A stretch of 64,000 nt of DNA, taken from Pirellulaceae bacterium. Lineage in GTDB: Bacteria; Planctomycetota; Planctomycetia; Pirellulales; Pirellulaceae. The stretch's first letter is position 1, and every line of letters starts with the position of its first letter. Made by a program: the position numbers and the translations under genes. Positions 16,617 to 25,867 of the stretch are shown here, piece by piece. A model generated the notes under the pieces. It did not search any database. It had not been told where the DNA came from and worked only from the letters and a program-made list of their open reading frames with translations. The stretch lies in assembly GCA_023382975.1 (NCBI GenBank), contig JAHDXO010000010.1, forward strand, positions 1 through 64,000, in the 5' to 3' direction.

Positions 16617-19600
16617 TCACGGTTCGACCGTCATCAGATATTCGATTACGTCGGCCACGTCCTGTTTGCTGAGTTGTTTTTCGAGTCCCTCGGCCATCAG
16701 CGACAGGCCCGTGTTGATCATCTCGTCGATGTTCGTGCGCAGCACAGTTTCGGTTTGCCCTTCGCCGCGGGACAGCGTGATGCTGGTGGCCGTCTCCGAC
16801 GCGATCATGCCGGTGACTGAACGACCGTCGGCGGTGACGGCGATATAGTTGGCGTAGGCAGGATTCACTTCCCGGTTCGGATCCAGGACATGGATCAGAA
16901 TGCCCTCCCGGCCCCGCGTTCGAATGGCCAACAGCGGCAAACCCAAATCGAACCCCACGTCTTCCAAGCGATGACAGGCCGAGCAATCGCGTTTGAAGAC
17001 CGCTTTCCCTCGCAGACGGTCTCCGGTCAGCTCCAAGGCGTCGCGATAGGCGGCCACGGCGTCGTCGCGGCGTGCGAGTTTGACGCCGCCCAGCAAGGAC
17101 TCAGCGGTTGTGCGGATCGCCACGTCGGGATGGTTCAGCAGGAACGCCACGCGTGCCGGGTCGAGTTGGTTGGGCTGAATGACCCGGTCTTCGATGGCCG
17201 TCAGCAGGGCTCGGATGCGCTCGGGCCTGGCGAACAATGCCTCAGCGGCCTCGCCTCGCACGGACGGACTGAACCCAGGCCAGGCACGTACGATCAGATC
17301 GGCCACCTCCGGTTCCTGGAAGCGCCCGAGCGTCTGCACGGCAGCGATCTGCACCGACGCCGGCTGGCTCGCTGACAGCAGGTCGGGCAAGACGTCGTGC
17401 GCGACTTGGAACGGCGCTGTGGCCAGCGAGCGAACGGCTTGAACCCGCACGGCTTCCGGCTGATCTTCATCCCCGGCGATCGTTCGTGATTGCGCGAGCA
17501 TCTCGGCCAGCAGCGTTCCGGCCCGGGATCCGCCATCGGCGCTCAAGCGTGCCAGCAGCGGGTTCTTCGCGCCGGCCATGCCCTTGGTCAGTCCGGCGAC
17601 CACGGTCTTCGACAACGATGTCTCCGTCGGCCCGAACAGCTCCAAGGTGCTCAAGACGTCGGCGATTTGATCGTCAAGGTTCTGCCAACCGGCCTGTTCG
17701 GCCAGTTGGCCAAGCAAGACGCGCCCCGCGTCGGAGGCCCGCCAATCGCCGTCTTTGGCGAGCATCGAAAACAGCGGCCCGGCCCGTGCGGTACAGGAAC
17801 TGAGCACGGCCATCCGCAGCCACGGGTCGGCTGCGTCGCGTCTTGCGATCTCCGCCAGAGCGTCGGTCGCAGGCATTCCCGGCAGTTCGCCAAGAGTGAA
17901 CGCCAACTGGTAGCGCACCCGCAGGTCGGGGTCGGCGACCAGCGCGCACAAACGGGCGCGAACCGCTGGCGCCTCCTGCTGGATCCGTTCGGACAACCGC
18001 ACGGCGTGCTCGCGGACTCGCGGATGATCATCGTTCAGGCCGGCCAGCAGGGTCTCGGGCGTCAGTGCGTTCAGGCCATCCAAGACGGCCATCGCGTGCA
18101 TCCGTCCCAGCGGCGATTGCGATTCAGCCGCCATTTCCACCAGTCGCGGGACCGCCTGACGATCCTGCCGCTGGTACAGCAGGCGGCTGGCCGTGTTGCG
18201 ATGCCAGAAATTGGGATGAGCCAGCAAGTCGATCAGTTGTTGAGTGGTCCGCTCGCCCAACTTCGCGGGCGGCGGCTGGTGAAATCCTTCGCGAACGATG
18301 CGGTAGATCCGTCCCCGGTCCTTGCCGGCGGTCAGATCCAGATGTTTCTTCACCGATGGCGGAACCGCGTCGGGGTGCTCGTACAACTCGCGGTACATGT
18401 CGGCCAGATACAGATTGCCGTCCGGCCCGTTGGTGAATTGAATCGGCCTGAACCAGATCTCGTCGGAGGTAAGAAAGTCGTGGCCAACTTCGGTGCGGTG
18501 GGCGGCGAATCCGACGCTGTCGGGTTCCAGTCTCATGCGGACGCAAAGGTTGCCGGAGCCTTCGCAGACAAAGCCGTTGCCAACAAACTCGTCGGGCCAC
18601 GCATCGCCCAGGTAGACCATCAGGCCGCAGGCGCCCGTGAAGTACCCGGTCGACTTGCCGCCGCCTTCGACCGGTCCGGAGAACGCGCCGGCGACCCGCA
18701 TCTCGATACGGACCTCGCGCCACGGTTCGGGCGGACTGGTGCGGTAAACCGCCGCGCCGCTCTTCCAGATGTTGATCCGCGACGCCGGGGCCGCCAGAAA
18801 GGGATTGCGAGCGATGTAGCGGTCTTCGTACATCACCATGTCGCAGGGGTTGCTGTTGGACGATTGGAACTTGCGGCCCCAGGCATCGAATGCCATGCCG
18901 AACTGGCCGCCGCCGCTCTCCAATCGTAGTTGGCCCGTGCGAGGCTCCAGACTGAAGTCGCGGCCCCGGGACTGGACTGGCTCGGCCACCGCGCCGTGCT
19001 GGCGTTCCCAGCGCACGGCCCGCAGCAGTCCGCCCGCGGTGCTGGTCATGCCGTGCAGGCGGTTGTCGAGTCCCCAGCGAAGACTGTTCGGCAGGGCGTT
19101 GGGGTTGCTGGTCTCGAAGCCGGTAACCACCAGTTCGCGCACATCCGCCCGGCCATCGCCGTCGGTGTCCTTGAAGTACCACAGATCCGGTGCGGCGACT
19201 ACGAACAGTCCGCCGTCAAAACACGCCAGTCCGGTAGGCCAGACCAGCTTGTCGGCGAATACCTGGCTGCGGTCGAATCGTCCGTCACCGTCGGTGTCTT
19301 CGAGCATCGAGACGCGGCCTTCGGGCGATCCGAACTGCGACGTCCCGCCCTCGGCATACGGGATCATCTCGGCCACGAACAGCCGGCCGTTCTCGTCGAA
19401 CGCCAGATCCACCGGATCGGCCAGCAGCGGCTCGGCGGCCACCTGCTCGATTCGGAATCCGGGCGGCAGGTGAAAACTGGCCAGCGAATCCGCCGGTTCG
19501 CGCGGCGGAACGCGTCGTACTCGATCGCGGTAATCGGCGGATGGATCGACCTTCTCCACGTAGCCGCCTTGCCGGATCTCACTGGGGGGCGACGGCGTAT

Positions 19601-19682
19601 TCTCCTGGGCCGCAGTCGCCGTCGACAGCAGCGCGACGCACGTGACCCAGCACACGGTCTTCGATACGAGACGAGGTGTCAT
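16617..19682 (-). CDS. PVC-type membrane-bound dehydrogenase / cytochrome c with HEAT repeats
   Basis: An exported 1,021-residue protein. The signal peptide (VCWVTCVALLSTATAAQ) fixes the start at 19682; the frame is open much further upstream but that part runs into the sulfatase gene. Domains in order are a sorbosone-dehydrogenase-like beta-propeller (~70-480; FHLPPGFRIEQVAAEPLLADP, NGPDGNLYLADMYRE), a HEAT-repeat region (~500-840) and a C-terminal cytochrome c domain with heme motif CSACH at residues 900-904. This architecture is characteristic of Planctomycetes and Verrucomicrobia and is thought to oxidise sugars or alcohols in the periplasm. A sulfatase gene ends 41 bases upstream, suggesting co-transcription and joint work on sulfated carbohydrates. 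Confidence 0.9.
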   Translation of the reverse strand: MTPRLVSKTVCWVTCVALLSTATAAQENTPSPPSEIRQGGYVEKVDPSADYRDRVRRVPPREPADSLASFHLPPGFRIEQVAAEPLLADPVDLAFDENGRLFVAEMIPYAEGGTSQFGSPEGRVSMLEDTDGDGRFDRSQVFADKLVWPTGLACFDGGLFVVAAPDLWYFKDTDGDGRADVRELVVTGFETSNPNALPNSLRWGLDNRLHGMTSTAGGLLRAVRWERQHGAVAEPVQSRGRDFSLEPRTGQLRLESGGGQFGMAFDAWGRKFQSSNSNPCDMVMYEDRYIARNPFLAAPASRINIWKSGAAVYRTSPPEPWREVRIEMRVAGAFSGPVEGGGKSTGYFTGACGLMVYLGDAWPDEFVGNGFVCEGSGNLCVRMRLEPDSVGFAAHRTEVGHDFLTSDEIWFRPIQFTNGPDGNLYLADMYRELYEHPDAVPPSVKKHLDLTAGKDRGRIYRIVREGFHQPPPAKLGERTTQQLIDLLAHPNFWHRNTASRLLYQRQDRQAVPRLVEMAAESQSPLGRMHAMAVLDGLNALTPETLLAGLNDDHPRVREHAVRLSERIQQEAPAVRARLCALVADPDLRVRYQLAFTLGELPGMPATDALAEIARRDAADPWLRMAVLSSCTARAGPLFSMLAKDGDWRASDAGRVLLGQLAEQAGWQNLDDQIADVLSTLELFGPTETSLSKTVVAGLTKGMAGAKNPLLARLSADGGSRAGTLLAEMLAQSRTIAGDEDQPEAVRVQAVRSLATAPFQVAHDVLPDLLSASQPASVQIAAVQTLGRFQEPEVADLIVRAWPGFSPSVRGEAAEALFARPERIRALLTAIEDRVIQPNQLDPARVAFLLNHPDVAIRTTAESLLGGVKLARRDDAVAAYRDALELTGDRLRGKAVFKRDCSACHRLEDVGFDLGLPLLAIRTRGREGILIHVLDPNREVNPAYANYIAVTADGRSVTGMIASETATSITLSRGEGQTETVLRTNIDEMINTGLSLMAEGLEKQLSKQDVADVIEYLMTVEP

Positions 19683-19723
19683 GCGGCGGATCTCCCGAAG
19701 GCGAGGTTGGCGGCGCACCTGAA

Positions 19724-21304
19724 TCATCGGCGGCCGGCGGCGACCGGGGCGGGGACGTCGAGCGAAGCCGCATCGGCTCGCGGCTTGGCGCGAGCCGGGA
19801 CCGCTTTCTTCTTCTGTTTGACTTGCGGCTTGCGGCGCTGGTCCGCTTCGTTGCGTTTCTGTTGGACGTAGGCTTCTCGCACCGCCGGATCGTCGCGCTG
19901 GCGAAAAACGTCCAGCATCGGATCGTTCGTCTTCGCCATCCAATCTTCCATAGCCTTCCGCAGACGGGCCAGTTCCGACTGGTGTTCGGGGGCATCGATC
20001 AGATTGACCAGGCAATCGGGATCGCCCTGGATGTCGTACAGTTCCTCGACCACGCGGTGCTGGTACAACGCGTGGCGGACAGCGATCTGTTCGTCGGTCT
20101 GCGCCAGTTGCGCCATGCGGCGGTACGTAGGCGTGCCGGTGGTCGCGGTGGCCATGATCCGAGTGCCGTTGGACCAAGGGTTGAACAGGTACAGCATCCG
20201 CTGCGTCTGGATCGCCCGCATGGGATCTCGCGAGCCGCCGGCGTTTTCGTTGTACTCCTTGACGACCAGATCTCGGCCGTCCTGCTGACCGCCGCGGAGC
20301 AACGGCGCGAACGAGCGACCGTCAAGACCTTGAGGATGGGGGATATCAAGCACGTCCAACAGCGTCGGCAGGAAATCGACGGCCGACACCATGTGCCGGT
20401 CGTCGCTGGACTGGGCCGGGATCACGTCCGGCCAACGGAAGATCAGCGGCGTATGGGTGCTGTGGTGATACAACTGGGTCTTGGCGAACGGCAAGGGCAT
20501 GCCGTGATCGGACAAGAACATCACCAGCGTGTTGTCGGCCTGTCCCGATTCGTCCAGCACCCGCAGGATTTGTCCGACCCCGTCGTCCGCACGGCGCACC
20601 GACGAATAGTAATGGGCCAATTCCTTAGAGACCACCGCATCTTCGAACAGGAAGCCCGGGATCGGAACCTCGTCGGGCGTAAAGACGCGGGACGGCGTAT
20701 GCGGATCGGGAATCGTCTCGCCTCGCCCTCCTTCGGCATGGAACGGCTTGTGCGGATCGGCGATGTTGATCAACAGACAGAACGGCTTGCCCGCTTCCTT
20801 GGCCGCCTCGATGCCGCGAGCGGTCGAGACCCCGTACGAGACCGGGTCTTTGACATGTGCCCGGCTCCCGTCCGGCAAGGTGTCCAACACCAAGTCCCAG
20901 GCGTAGGGATGGTAGGGCGTCGAGTGGGATACCTTGTGGCGGATGGCCGTGAAGTAGCCGGCCTGCTTCACCAGATCCACCAGCACCGGATAGCCGGGGT
21001 TGGGCACTTGGTAGAAGCCCTCGACTCCATTGTTGTGAGGATAGCGACCCGACCACATCACGTTGCGGGACGGCATGCAGTTTCCGACTTGGACATGAGC
21101 GCGCGTGAAACGCAATCCCTGGCTGGCCAGACGGTCGATATGGGGCGTCGTGTCGGGCAATCGGCAGCCGAAGGCGCCGATCGAGTCGGCACTCATGTCG
21201 TCCACGGTAATCAACAGCAGATTCAGCTTGTCCGCCGCACGGGCCGACGTCGGTGGAACGCTTGGCAGCAAGAGCAGAACCAGCAAGAGGGAAACAGGTT
21301 TCAT
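19724..21304 (-). CDS. Secreted sulfatase (formylglycine type)
   Basis: A 526-residue arylsulfatase/choline-sulfatase-like enzyme hydrolysing sulfate esters in the periplasm or at the cell surface. The start at 21304 (MKPVSLLLVLLLL signal peptide) has a GGAG site; the frame is open further upstream. The sulfatase signature C-x-P-x-R appears as CMPSR with the formylglycine Cys at residue 76, and the metal ligands ITVDDM and FLSDHG are present. The C-terminal ~40 residues are Lys/Arg/Ala-rich and probably unstructured. An anaerobic or FGE-type maturase must be elsewhere. It lies between the SLC13 permease and the PVC cytochrome on the same strand. Confidence 0.92.
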   Translation of the reverse strand: MKPVSLLLVLLLLPSVPPTSARAADKLNLLLITVDDMSADSIGAFGCRLPDTTPHIDRLASQGLRFTRAHVQVGNCMPSRNVMWSGRYPHNNGVEGFYQVPNPGYPVLVDLVKQAGYFTAIRHKVSHSTPYHPYAWDLVLDTLPDGSRAHVKDPVSYGVSTARGIEAAKEAGKPFCLLINIADPHKPFHAEGGRGETIPDPHTPSRVFTPDEVPIPGFLFEDAVVSKELAHYYSSVRRADDGVGQILRVLDESGQADNTLVMFLSDHGMPLPFAKTQLYHHSTHTPLIFRWPDVIPAQSSDDRHMVSAVDFLPTLLDVLDIPHPQGLDGRSFAPLLRGGQQDGRDLVVKEYNENAGGSRDPMRAIQTQRMLYLFNPWSNGTRIMATATTGTPTYRRMAQLAQTDEQIAVRHALYQHRVVEELYDIQGDPDCLVNLIDAPEHQSELARLRKAMEDWMAKTNDPMLDVFRQRDDPAVREAYVQQKRNEADQRRKPQVKQKKKAVPARAKPRADAASLDVPAPVAAGRR

Positions 21305-21428
21305 GATGTGACTCCATCGAAAGGATGACGAAAACGTGCTCCGCCAGGCATCCGCAGGCATGGCGGCCGCACGGCCGTTCGACGGCGGCAAGTTCCTCGG
21401 GGGACTCGACGGTCCGCGACGGTCGATG

Positions 21429-23222
21429 TCAAAAACTCCAGATCCACGGGGCCAAGGAAACCGCGACCACGCCCATCGCGATGTTCAGGGGGATTCCGAT
21501 CCGAAAGTAGTCGCTGAAGCGGTATCCGCCGGGGCCGTAGACCATCAGATTGGTCTGGTAGCCGATCGGCGTGGCGAAACTGGCCGAGGCGGCAATCATG
21601 ATACAGGCAATAAACGGCATCGGACTGACGTCCAGTCGCTCGGCCGTGTTCATGGCGATCGGGAAGACCAGCGCCGCGGCGCCGTTGTTGGTGATGATTT
21701 CCGTGAAGAACGTGGTCGTCAAATAAACCATGGCCAGCGCGGCCCACGGATGCTCGCGCACGACGCTCAACAAGAGCAAGGCCAGTTGCTCGGCCGCCCC
21801 GGTCTTGTCCAGCGCCTCGCCCAGTCCCAGCGCCGCCGCAATGACCAGCAGCACGTTCCATTCGATCGAGCGGCGCGCCTGGTTGGGCGAGCAGCAGCGC
21901 AGCATCAGCATCAGCGCCGCAGCCACCAGCGCCGCGTTCAGCATCGTCATCCAGCCCACCGCGACCACCAGCACCATTCCGGCCAGGATCGAGAACGCCC
22001 ACGGCGCCTTGTCGAACTGGCGGGGCGTCGAGTTCTCCACTCCGCTGACCAGATAGAAGTCGCGGGAGTCCTTTTGCCGCGGGACAAAACCGGCGTGCGA
22101 TTCGATCAGCAACGTATCGCCGGGCTGCAGCTCGATATCGCCGATCTTGCCCTGCAGACGCTCGCCATTGCGGGCCACGGCGATCACCACCGCGTTGTAG
22201 ACGTTGCGGAAACGACCTTCGCGGATGGTCTTGCCGACCAGCGGGCAGGTGTCCGAGACCACGGCTTCCACCAAACAACGCTGATGGCTGGGAGCGTCCA
22301 GTTTGAACAACTGGTCGGGCACCGGCTCGAATCCTTGCTGGTTGCGCAAGTCCCGCATCGAATCGATGTTCCCGACAAAAATCAAGCGGTCGCCGGCCCG
22401 CAACACCTCGCGCGGAGACACGGCCGACAGCACTTGTTCGTCGCGGATCAGTTCCGCCAGGAACGCCCCGGGCAGATGACGCAGGCCGGCCTGCTGAATC
22501 GTGCGGCCCGCCAGACCGCCGCGCGAGCTGACCTGCAACTCCAGCGTGTACTCGCGCGGATTCTGAAAGACCTCGTCCAGTGTCCGGCGTTCGGGCAGCA
22601 AGCGGCGGCTGAATAGCAGAATATAGCCGATGCCGAACAAGGCGCAGGGCACACCGAGCTTGGTGATTTCGAACATGCCCCAGCCGTCCGACTGGTAACG
22701 CTGCTGCACCATGCTGTTGACCACCAGGTTGGTGCTGGTTCCGATCAACGTGCAAATGCCGCCGAAAATCGAGGCGTAGCTGAGCGGAATCAACAACCGC
22801 GACGGCTGGATGCGGATTCGACGGCACCACTCCGTCACGATCGGGATGAACATCGCGACCACCGGCGTGTTGTTCAGAAAGGCACTCAGCACCGTGACGG
22901 GAAGCATCATGCGCGCCAACGCCACACCCAGCCGCCTCGGCCGCCCGAGCATCTGCTGGGACATCCACGACAGGCCGCCTGTTTCCTGCAACCCCGCCAC
23001 GACCACGTACAGCACGCCGACGGTGATCATCCCCTGCGAACTGAAACCCTTCAAAGCGTCGCCGGGCGTCAGGACACCGCTGACCAGCAACACGGCCAGT
23101 GCCCCCAGGAACACCACATCGGACGCCAATCGGGTGAAAACGAGTACGAGAAACGAGGCGACGATCACTGCCACAGTGAGCCACGCCTGCCAAGGTATTT
23201 GAGCTAAAACGATCGGGTCCAT
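21429..23222 (-). CDS. SLC13-family permease with two TrkA-C (RCK_C) domains
   Basis: A 597-residue inner-membrane transporter: about five N-terminal TM segments with SAFLNNTPVVAMF and STNLVVNSM, a cytoplasmic central part with two RCK_C/TrkA-C-type domains (residues ~215-385; GAFLAELIRDE, GDTLLIESH), then about six C-terminal TM segments with a matching ITNNGAAALVFP repeat. SLC13/DASS proteins with central TrkA-C domains include algal and cyanobacterial sulfate transporters. The sulfatase gene next to it suggests sulfate movement, which is inference. Confidence 0.85.
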   Translation of the reverse strand: MDPIVLAQIPWQAWLTVAVIVASFLVLVFTRLASDVVFLGALAVLLVSGVLTPGDALKGFSSQGMITVGVLYVVVAGLQETGGLSWMSQQMLGRPRRLGVALARMMLPVTVLSAFLNNTPVVAMFIPIVTEWCRRIRIQPSRLLIPLSYASIFGGICTLIGTSTNLVVNSMVQQRYQSDGWGMFEITKLGVPCALFGIGYILLFSRRLLPERRTLDEVFQNPREYTLELQVSSRGGLAGRTIQQAGLRHLPGAFLAELIRDEQVLSAVSPREVLRAGDRLIFVGNIDSMRDLRNQQGFEPVPDQLFKLDAPSHQRCLVEAVVSDTCPLVGKTIREGRFRNVYNAVVIAVARNGERLQGKIGDIELQPGDTLLIESHAGFVPRQKDSRDFYLVSGVENSTPRQFDKAPWAFSILAGMVLVVAVGWMTMLNAALVAAALMLMLRCCSPNQARRSIEWNVLLVIAAALGLGEALDKTGAAEQLALLLLSVVREHPWAALAMVYLTTTFFTEIITNNGAAALVFPIAMNTAERLDVSPMPFIACIMIAASASFATPIGYQTNLMVYGPGGYRFSDYFRIGIPLNIAMGVVAVSLAPWIWSF

Positions 23223-23336
23223 CGACAGCAGTCAACTCCGCAAGTAGAATCAATGATCCGTGGCACCGGTATCAAGATCGCCGAGCCACGGCTCAGTTTA
23301 AGCTATCAGGGTTGACTGCGGTAGATCAGTCGATGT

Positions 23337-23582
23337 CTACCCCGGACGGCGGAACCCGAGGTGCAGCAGAAATCCACCCAGAAGCAGCTTCCAAACGGGC
23401 GGCGCCGCCAGCAGGCCGAACAAGGCTTGGCCGGCTCGGTCGACCAGCGGCACCAGTCCGCCCGCCGCGACGGAATCCGCCAGTCCCCACCGAGCCGACT
23501 CGACCGCGTGCAGCAGATCGCTTCCGCCGTGCAAGACGTTCAGCAGCAGCAGCGTTCCGCCGATCATCAAAATCGATCTCAT
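23337..23582 (-). CDS. Small two-span membrane protein, unknown
   Basis: An 81-residue hydrophobic protein with two predicted TM segments (MIGGTLLLLNVLHGG and VWKLLLGGFLLHLGF) joined by a short charged loop. No family is recognised. It lies upstream of, and on the same strand as, the SLC13 permease but separated by 114 bases. Confidence 0.55.
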   Translation of the reverse strand: MRSILMIGGTLLLLNVLHGGSDLLHAVESARWGLADSVAAGGLVPLVDRAGQALFGLLAAPPVWKLLLGGFLLHLGFRRPG

Positions 23583-23797
23583 CGGTCTGCCCGGTTCTTC
23601 ATGTCTTGTTCGAGAAATTCAACCTCCGCGCAAGAGCCAGACTCCTGCTACTAAAAAATAGCCTACAATCGATTCGAAACCGCTGTCTTTTGCGGCAGAA
23701 TCGGAAAAGACGAACGGAAGTCTTGGGTGATTTGACGAACAGGACGGTTGGGCGTGCGTCATCGGTTCTTTCGACCTTGGGATCTCGGGAGCGGGCG

Positions 23798-24712
23798 ATG
23801 GGACTATCTCGGGCAGCGATCCGGTTTCTGATGCGCGAGCATCGCCGCGCGCCACTTGGGCCCCGGCTGCTGACTTTGGGACGTCTGTGTGTCTATGTCG
23901 AGTTGCCAGAGTTGCGGGACATCTGCCGGCGGGAGGGGGTGTCGCCAGCCCAGTGGCCTGCTGAAATGCCCACAACCTCGAACATTCCAGCCTGGCGCGG
24001 CACGAAGCTGGAAAAGAACATCAGCGATGTTTGTCTGTTCGGCACGATGGGCATCCCCACGGTGCAGGCACTGGACTATTCGGATTTCGAAGGCGCGGAA
24101 CGAATCTGGGATCTCAACCAACCCATTCCGGACGACTGGGCCGAAACATACGATACGGTCCTCGACTCCGGCACGCTCGAACATGTGTTCGATGTCCGCA
24201 CCGCGCTGAGGAACGTCAACCGAATTCTCAAGCCGGGTGGCCGGATCATCCACATCGGGCCGTGCAACAATTACGCGAACCACGGCTTCTACCAATTCAG
24301 CCCGACCTGGTATTTGGACTACTACGGAGTCAACGGCTACGCCAACATCCGGGTCTGGGTCGCCGAACAGACATCGCGCAATTTCGAATCGAGCGACTGG
24401 AACCTGTTCCCGATCGATCCGCGCCGTCAGCCAGTGGTCATGACGTCCCGCCGCCGTCTGCTGGTTGCTGCCATCGCCGAGAAGCGGGCCGATTCGACCG
24501 TGGACCGGATCCCGTCGCAGGCCTATTACCAATCGCTGTGGCGCGAGGAAGAAACGGGAACGTCCGAGTCGGCGGGCGAGGGGATACCAACGTCCTGGAA
24601 GCGGCGGATCAAGAACCTGGTCCCCTTGCCGGTGCGCCATTTCGTGCGCACCCGCCTGCTGGGCGACGACAGCGTCCGACCCTGGGGCAGCCCCCACCGC
24701 GACCGCTTGTAA
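23798..24712 (+). CDS. SAM-dependent methyltransferase
   Basis: A 304-residue class I methyltransferase-like protein. The ATG at 23798 follows a CGGGAG site; the frame is open upstream but the composition there is not protein-like. The central part (EGAERIWDLNQPIPDDW, YDTVLDSGTLEHVFDV, LKPGGRIIHIGP) matches the motif II/III region of the type-11 methyltransferase family. The usual first glycine-rich SAM loop is replaced by NISDVCLFGTMGIPTV, so it may be a divergent enzyme. Substrate unknown; planctomycete versions lie among surface-glycan genes. Confidence 0.7.
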   Translation: MGLSRAAIRFLMREHRRAPLGPRLLTLGRLCVYVELPELRDICRREGVSPAQWPAEMPTTSNIPAWRGTKLEKNISDVCLFGTMGIPTVQALDYSDFEGAERIWDLNQPIPDDWAETYDTVLDSGTLEHVFDVRTALRNVNRILKPGGRIIHIGPCNNYANHGFYQFSPTWYLDYYGVNGYANIRVWVAEQTSRNFESSDWNLFPIDPRRQPVVMTSRRRLLVAAIAEKRADSTVDRIPSQAYYQSLWREEETGTSESAGEGIPTSWKRRIKNLVPLPVRHFVRTRLLGDDSVRPWGSPHRDRL

Positions 24713-24852
24713 GCAAGGACGGATTCCGCCAGGGGCAGAACGGCACCATTGCGATGGTGTAAGTCGCGTCCTCCGATGTCCATCGTCTCAGCTCGCTGGA
24801 ACTCTCACCAGCGCCCCGGTGGCTCCAGGACGGGCAACGCTCGGGCTGATAA

Positions 24853-24922
24853 ATGCCCACGGCTTGTCCGTGGGATAATCGTAGCGACGAACGCGAAACT
24901 CCCACGGACAAGCCGTGGGCAT
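24853..24922. repeat. Nested palindrome, family B
   Basis: Perfect 23-bp arms 24853-24875 and 24900-24922, 24 bases apart. Each arm is itself a hairpin with the core CCCACGG-CTTGT-CCGTGGG. It lies in the space between the methyltransferase and the PIN remnant and resembles REP/BIME-type repeats. Confidence 0.8.
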
Positions 24923-24991
24923 CCAATTGCCTAGGCCGCGTCAAACGCTCGACATTTATTTCTCGAACGGTGCTTTGTGCTTGCGCTGGCC

Positions 24992-25093
24992 TCACTTCAG
25001 CAGGGCGATAAAACCGGCTTGCTCGAAATGCTTGTCGCCGGTCAGCGCGTCCGTGATGCCTTTACAGCCACTGCACTCGATGCCGCTGCTAGG
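24992..25093 (-). pseudogene. PIN-domain (VapC-like) toxin, C-terminal remnant
   Basis: The end of a minus-strand frame reads GITDALTGDKHFEQAGFIALL, which is the typical final segment of VapC-type PIN nucleases (last Asp region, HFEQAGF). The rest of the gene is missing: upstream sequence turns into a palindromic repeat (25133-25230). With the remnant at 1326-1481 this is the second decayed PIN gene in the window. Confidence 0.6.
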
Positions 25094-25132
25094 CCTAGCG
25101 GGAACTTGTGCAGTACAACGAGGCCGCACGGC

Positions 25133-25230
25133 GAGGGTCTCCGAAGATCGCCGAAACCGCCGACCGACGGTCTCCCGCGGCATCGGAGACCTTCGGTCGG
25201 CCCTGGTGGCTCGGCCAAAGACCGGCCACC
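25133..25230. repeat. Hairpin-rich repeat inserted at the PIN remnant
   Basis: The hairpin at 25160-25200 pairs CCGACCGA-c-GGTCTCC with GGAGACC-t-TCGGTCGG around a 9-base loop. Another GGTCTCCGA copy precedes it at 25136-25144, and a GGTGGC...GGCCACC stem follows at about 25205-25230. It replaces the centre of the PIN gene, so it looks like an inserted repeat element. Confidence 0.6.
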
Positions 25231-25297
25231 GCGCGGGGCGGTCGATGATTCGCCGGGGACCGCCTCGCCGGCGTTTGCCCCTACGATTCGATCGCAT

Positions 25298-25519
25298 TCA
25301 ACTCGCGTGAGCGATGATGTATCCGGCTCGACGCGCGTCTTCGAGCAACACTTCGTCGGTGTCCGGCGTCGCCCGAACCAAATAGACCTCGATCGGGCTG
25401 CGCGGGTGGCTTTCGCCCTCCAGGAGCACCACTGGATGGCCAAAGCTACGTTCGTCCGTCAGCAAGGCTGACAGCCAACTCTCGTCGCTCGGCAAGCGCA
25501 CTTCGACTGGCGTCTTCAT
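25298..25519 (-). CDS. Small hypothetical protein next to the PIN remnant
   Basis: A 73-residue protein starting at ATG 25519 (MKTPVEVRLPSDESWLSAL) with an AGAAGGGG site. It reads as a compact alpha/beta protein with no family I recognise. It lies upstream of the PIN remnant on the same strand. An antitoxin role is possible but unsupported by any antitoxin motif. Confidence 0.5.
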   Translation of the reverse strand: MKTPVEVRLPSDESWLSALLTDERSFGHPVVLLEGESHPRSPIEVYLVRATPDTDEVLLEDARRAGYIIAHAS

Positions 25520-25867
25520 GGCCGGCCCCTTCTGCATGAGTGGGTGGAATGGGGTAAAGGCGGGCAGATCTCTTTCATTATACGCCCCACGGCCCGCTGT
25601 CGGAGAACCGCCTTTCCGGGCCAATTCGTCTTGGTCCGCACGAGTTAGCACCGGCCAATCCATTCGCGGCCTGCCGATTGCGTCAATCGCCAGGGGGCGA
25701 TAGGATCGAACAACGAAACTCGACACGACAACGGAACGGATGCAGGGAACAAGTGCCTATTTGTAGCGACCACATTGTGGTTCGTTTCGGCTAGAAAGGG
25801 CTGCATTTTCCCCTCTCCTGGAAGCCGGGCCATCAGATTTTCGATCAGCGGGGAGCAACACGACAAC

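Noticed and set aside
19683..20177. N-terminal extension of the PVC cytochrome
   Set aside because: It overlaps the sulfatase in another frame and is Arg-rich. The signal peptide begins at 19682.
25727..25867. TPP riboswitch upstream of the ThiH-like gene
   Set aside because: The conserved thi-box elements (CUGAGA and ACCUGAU-type) were not found.
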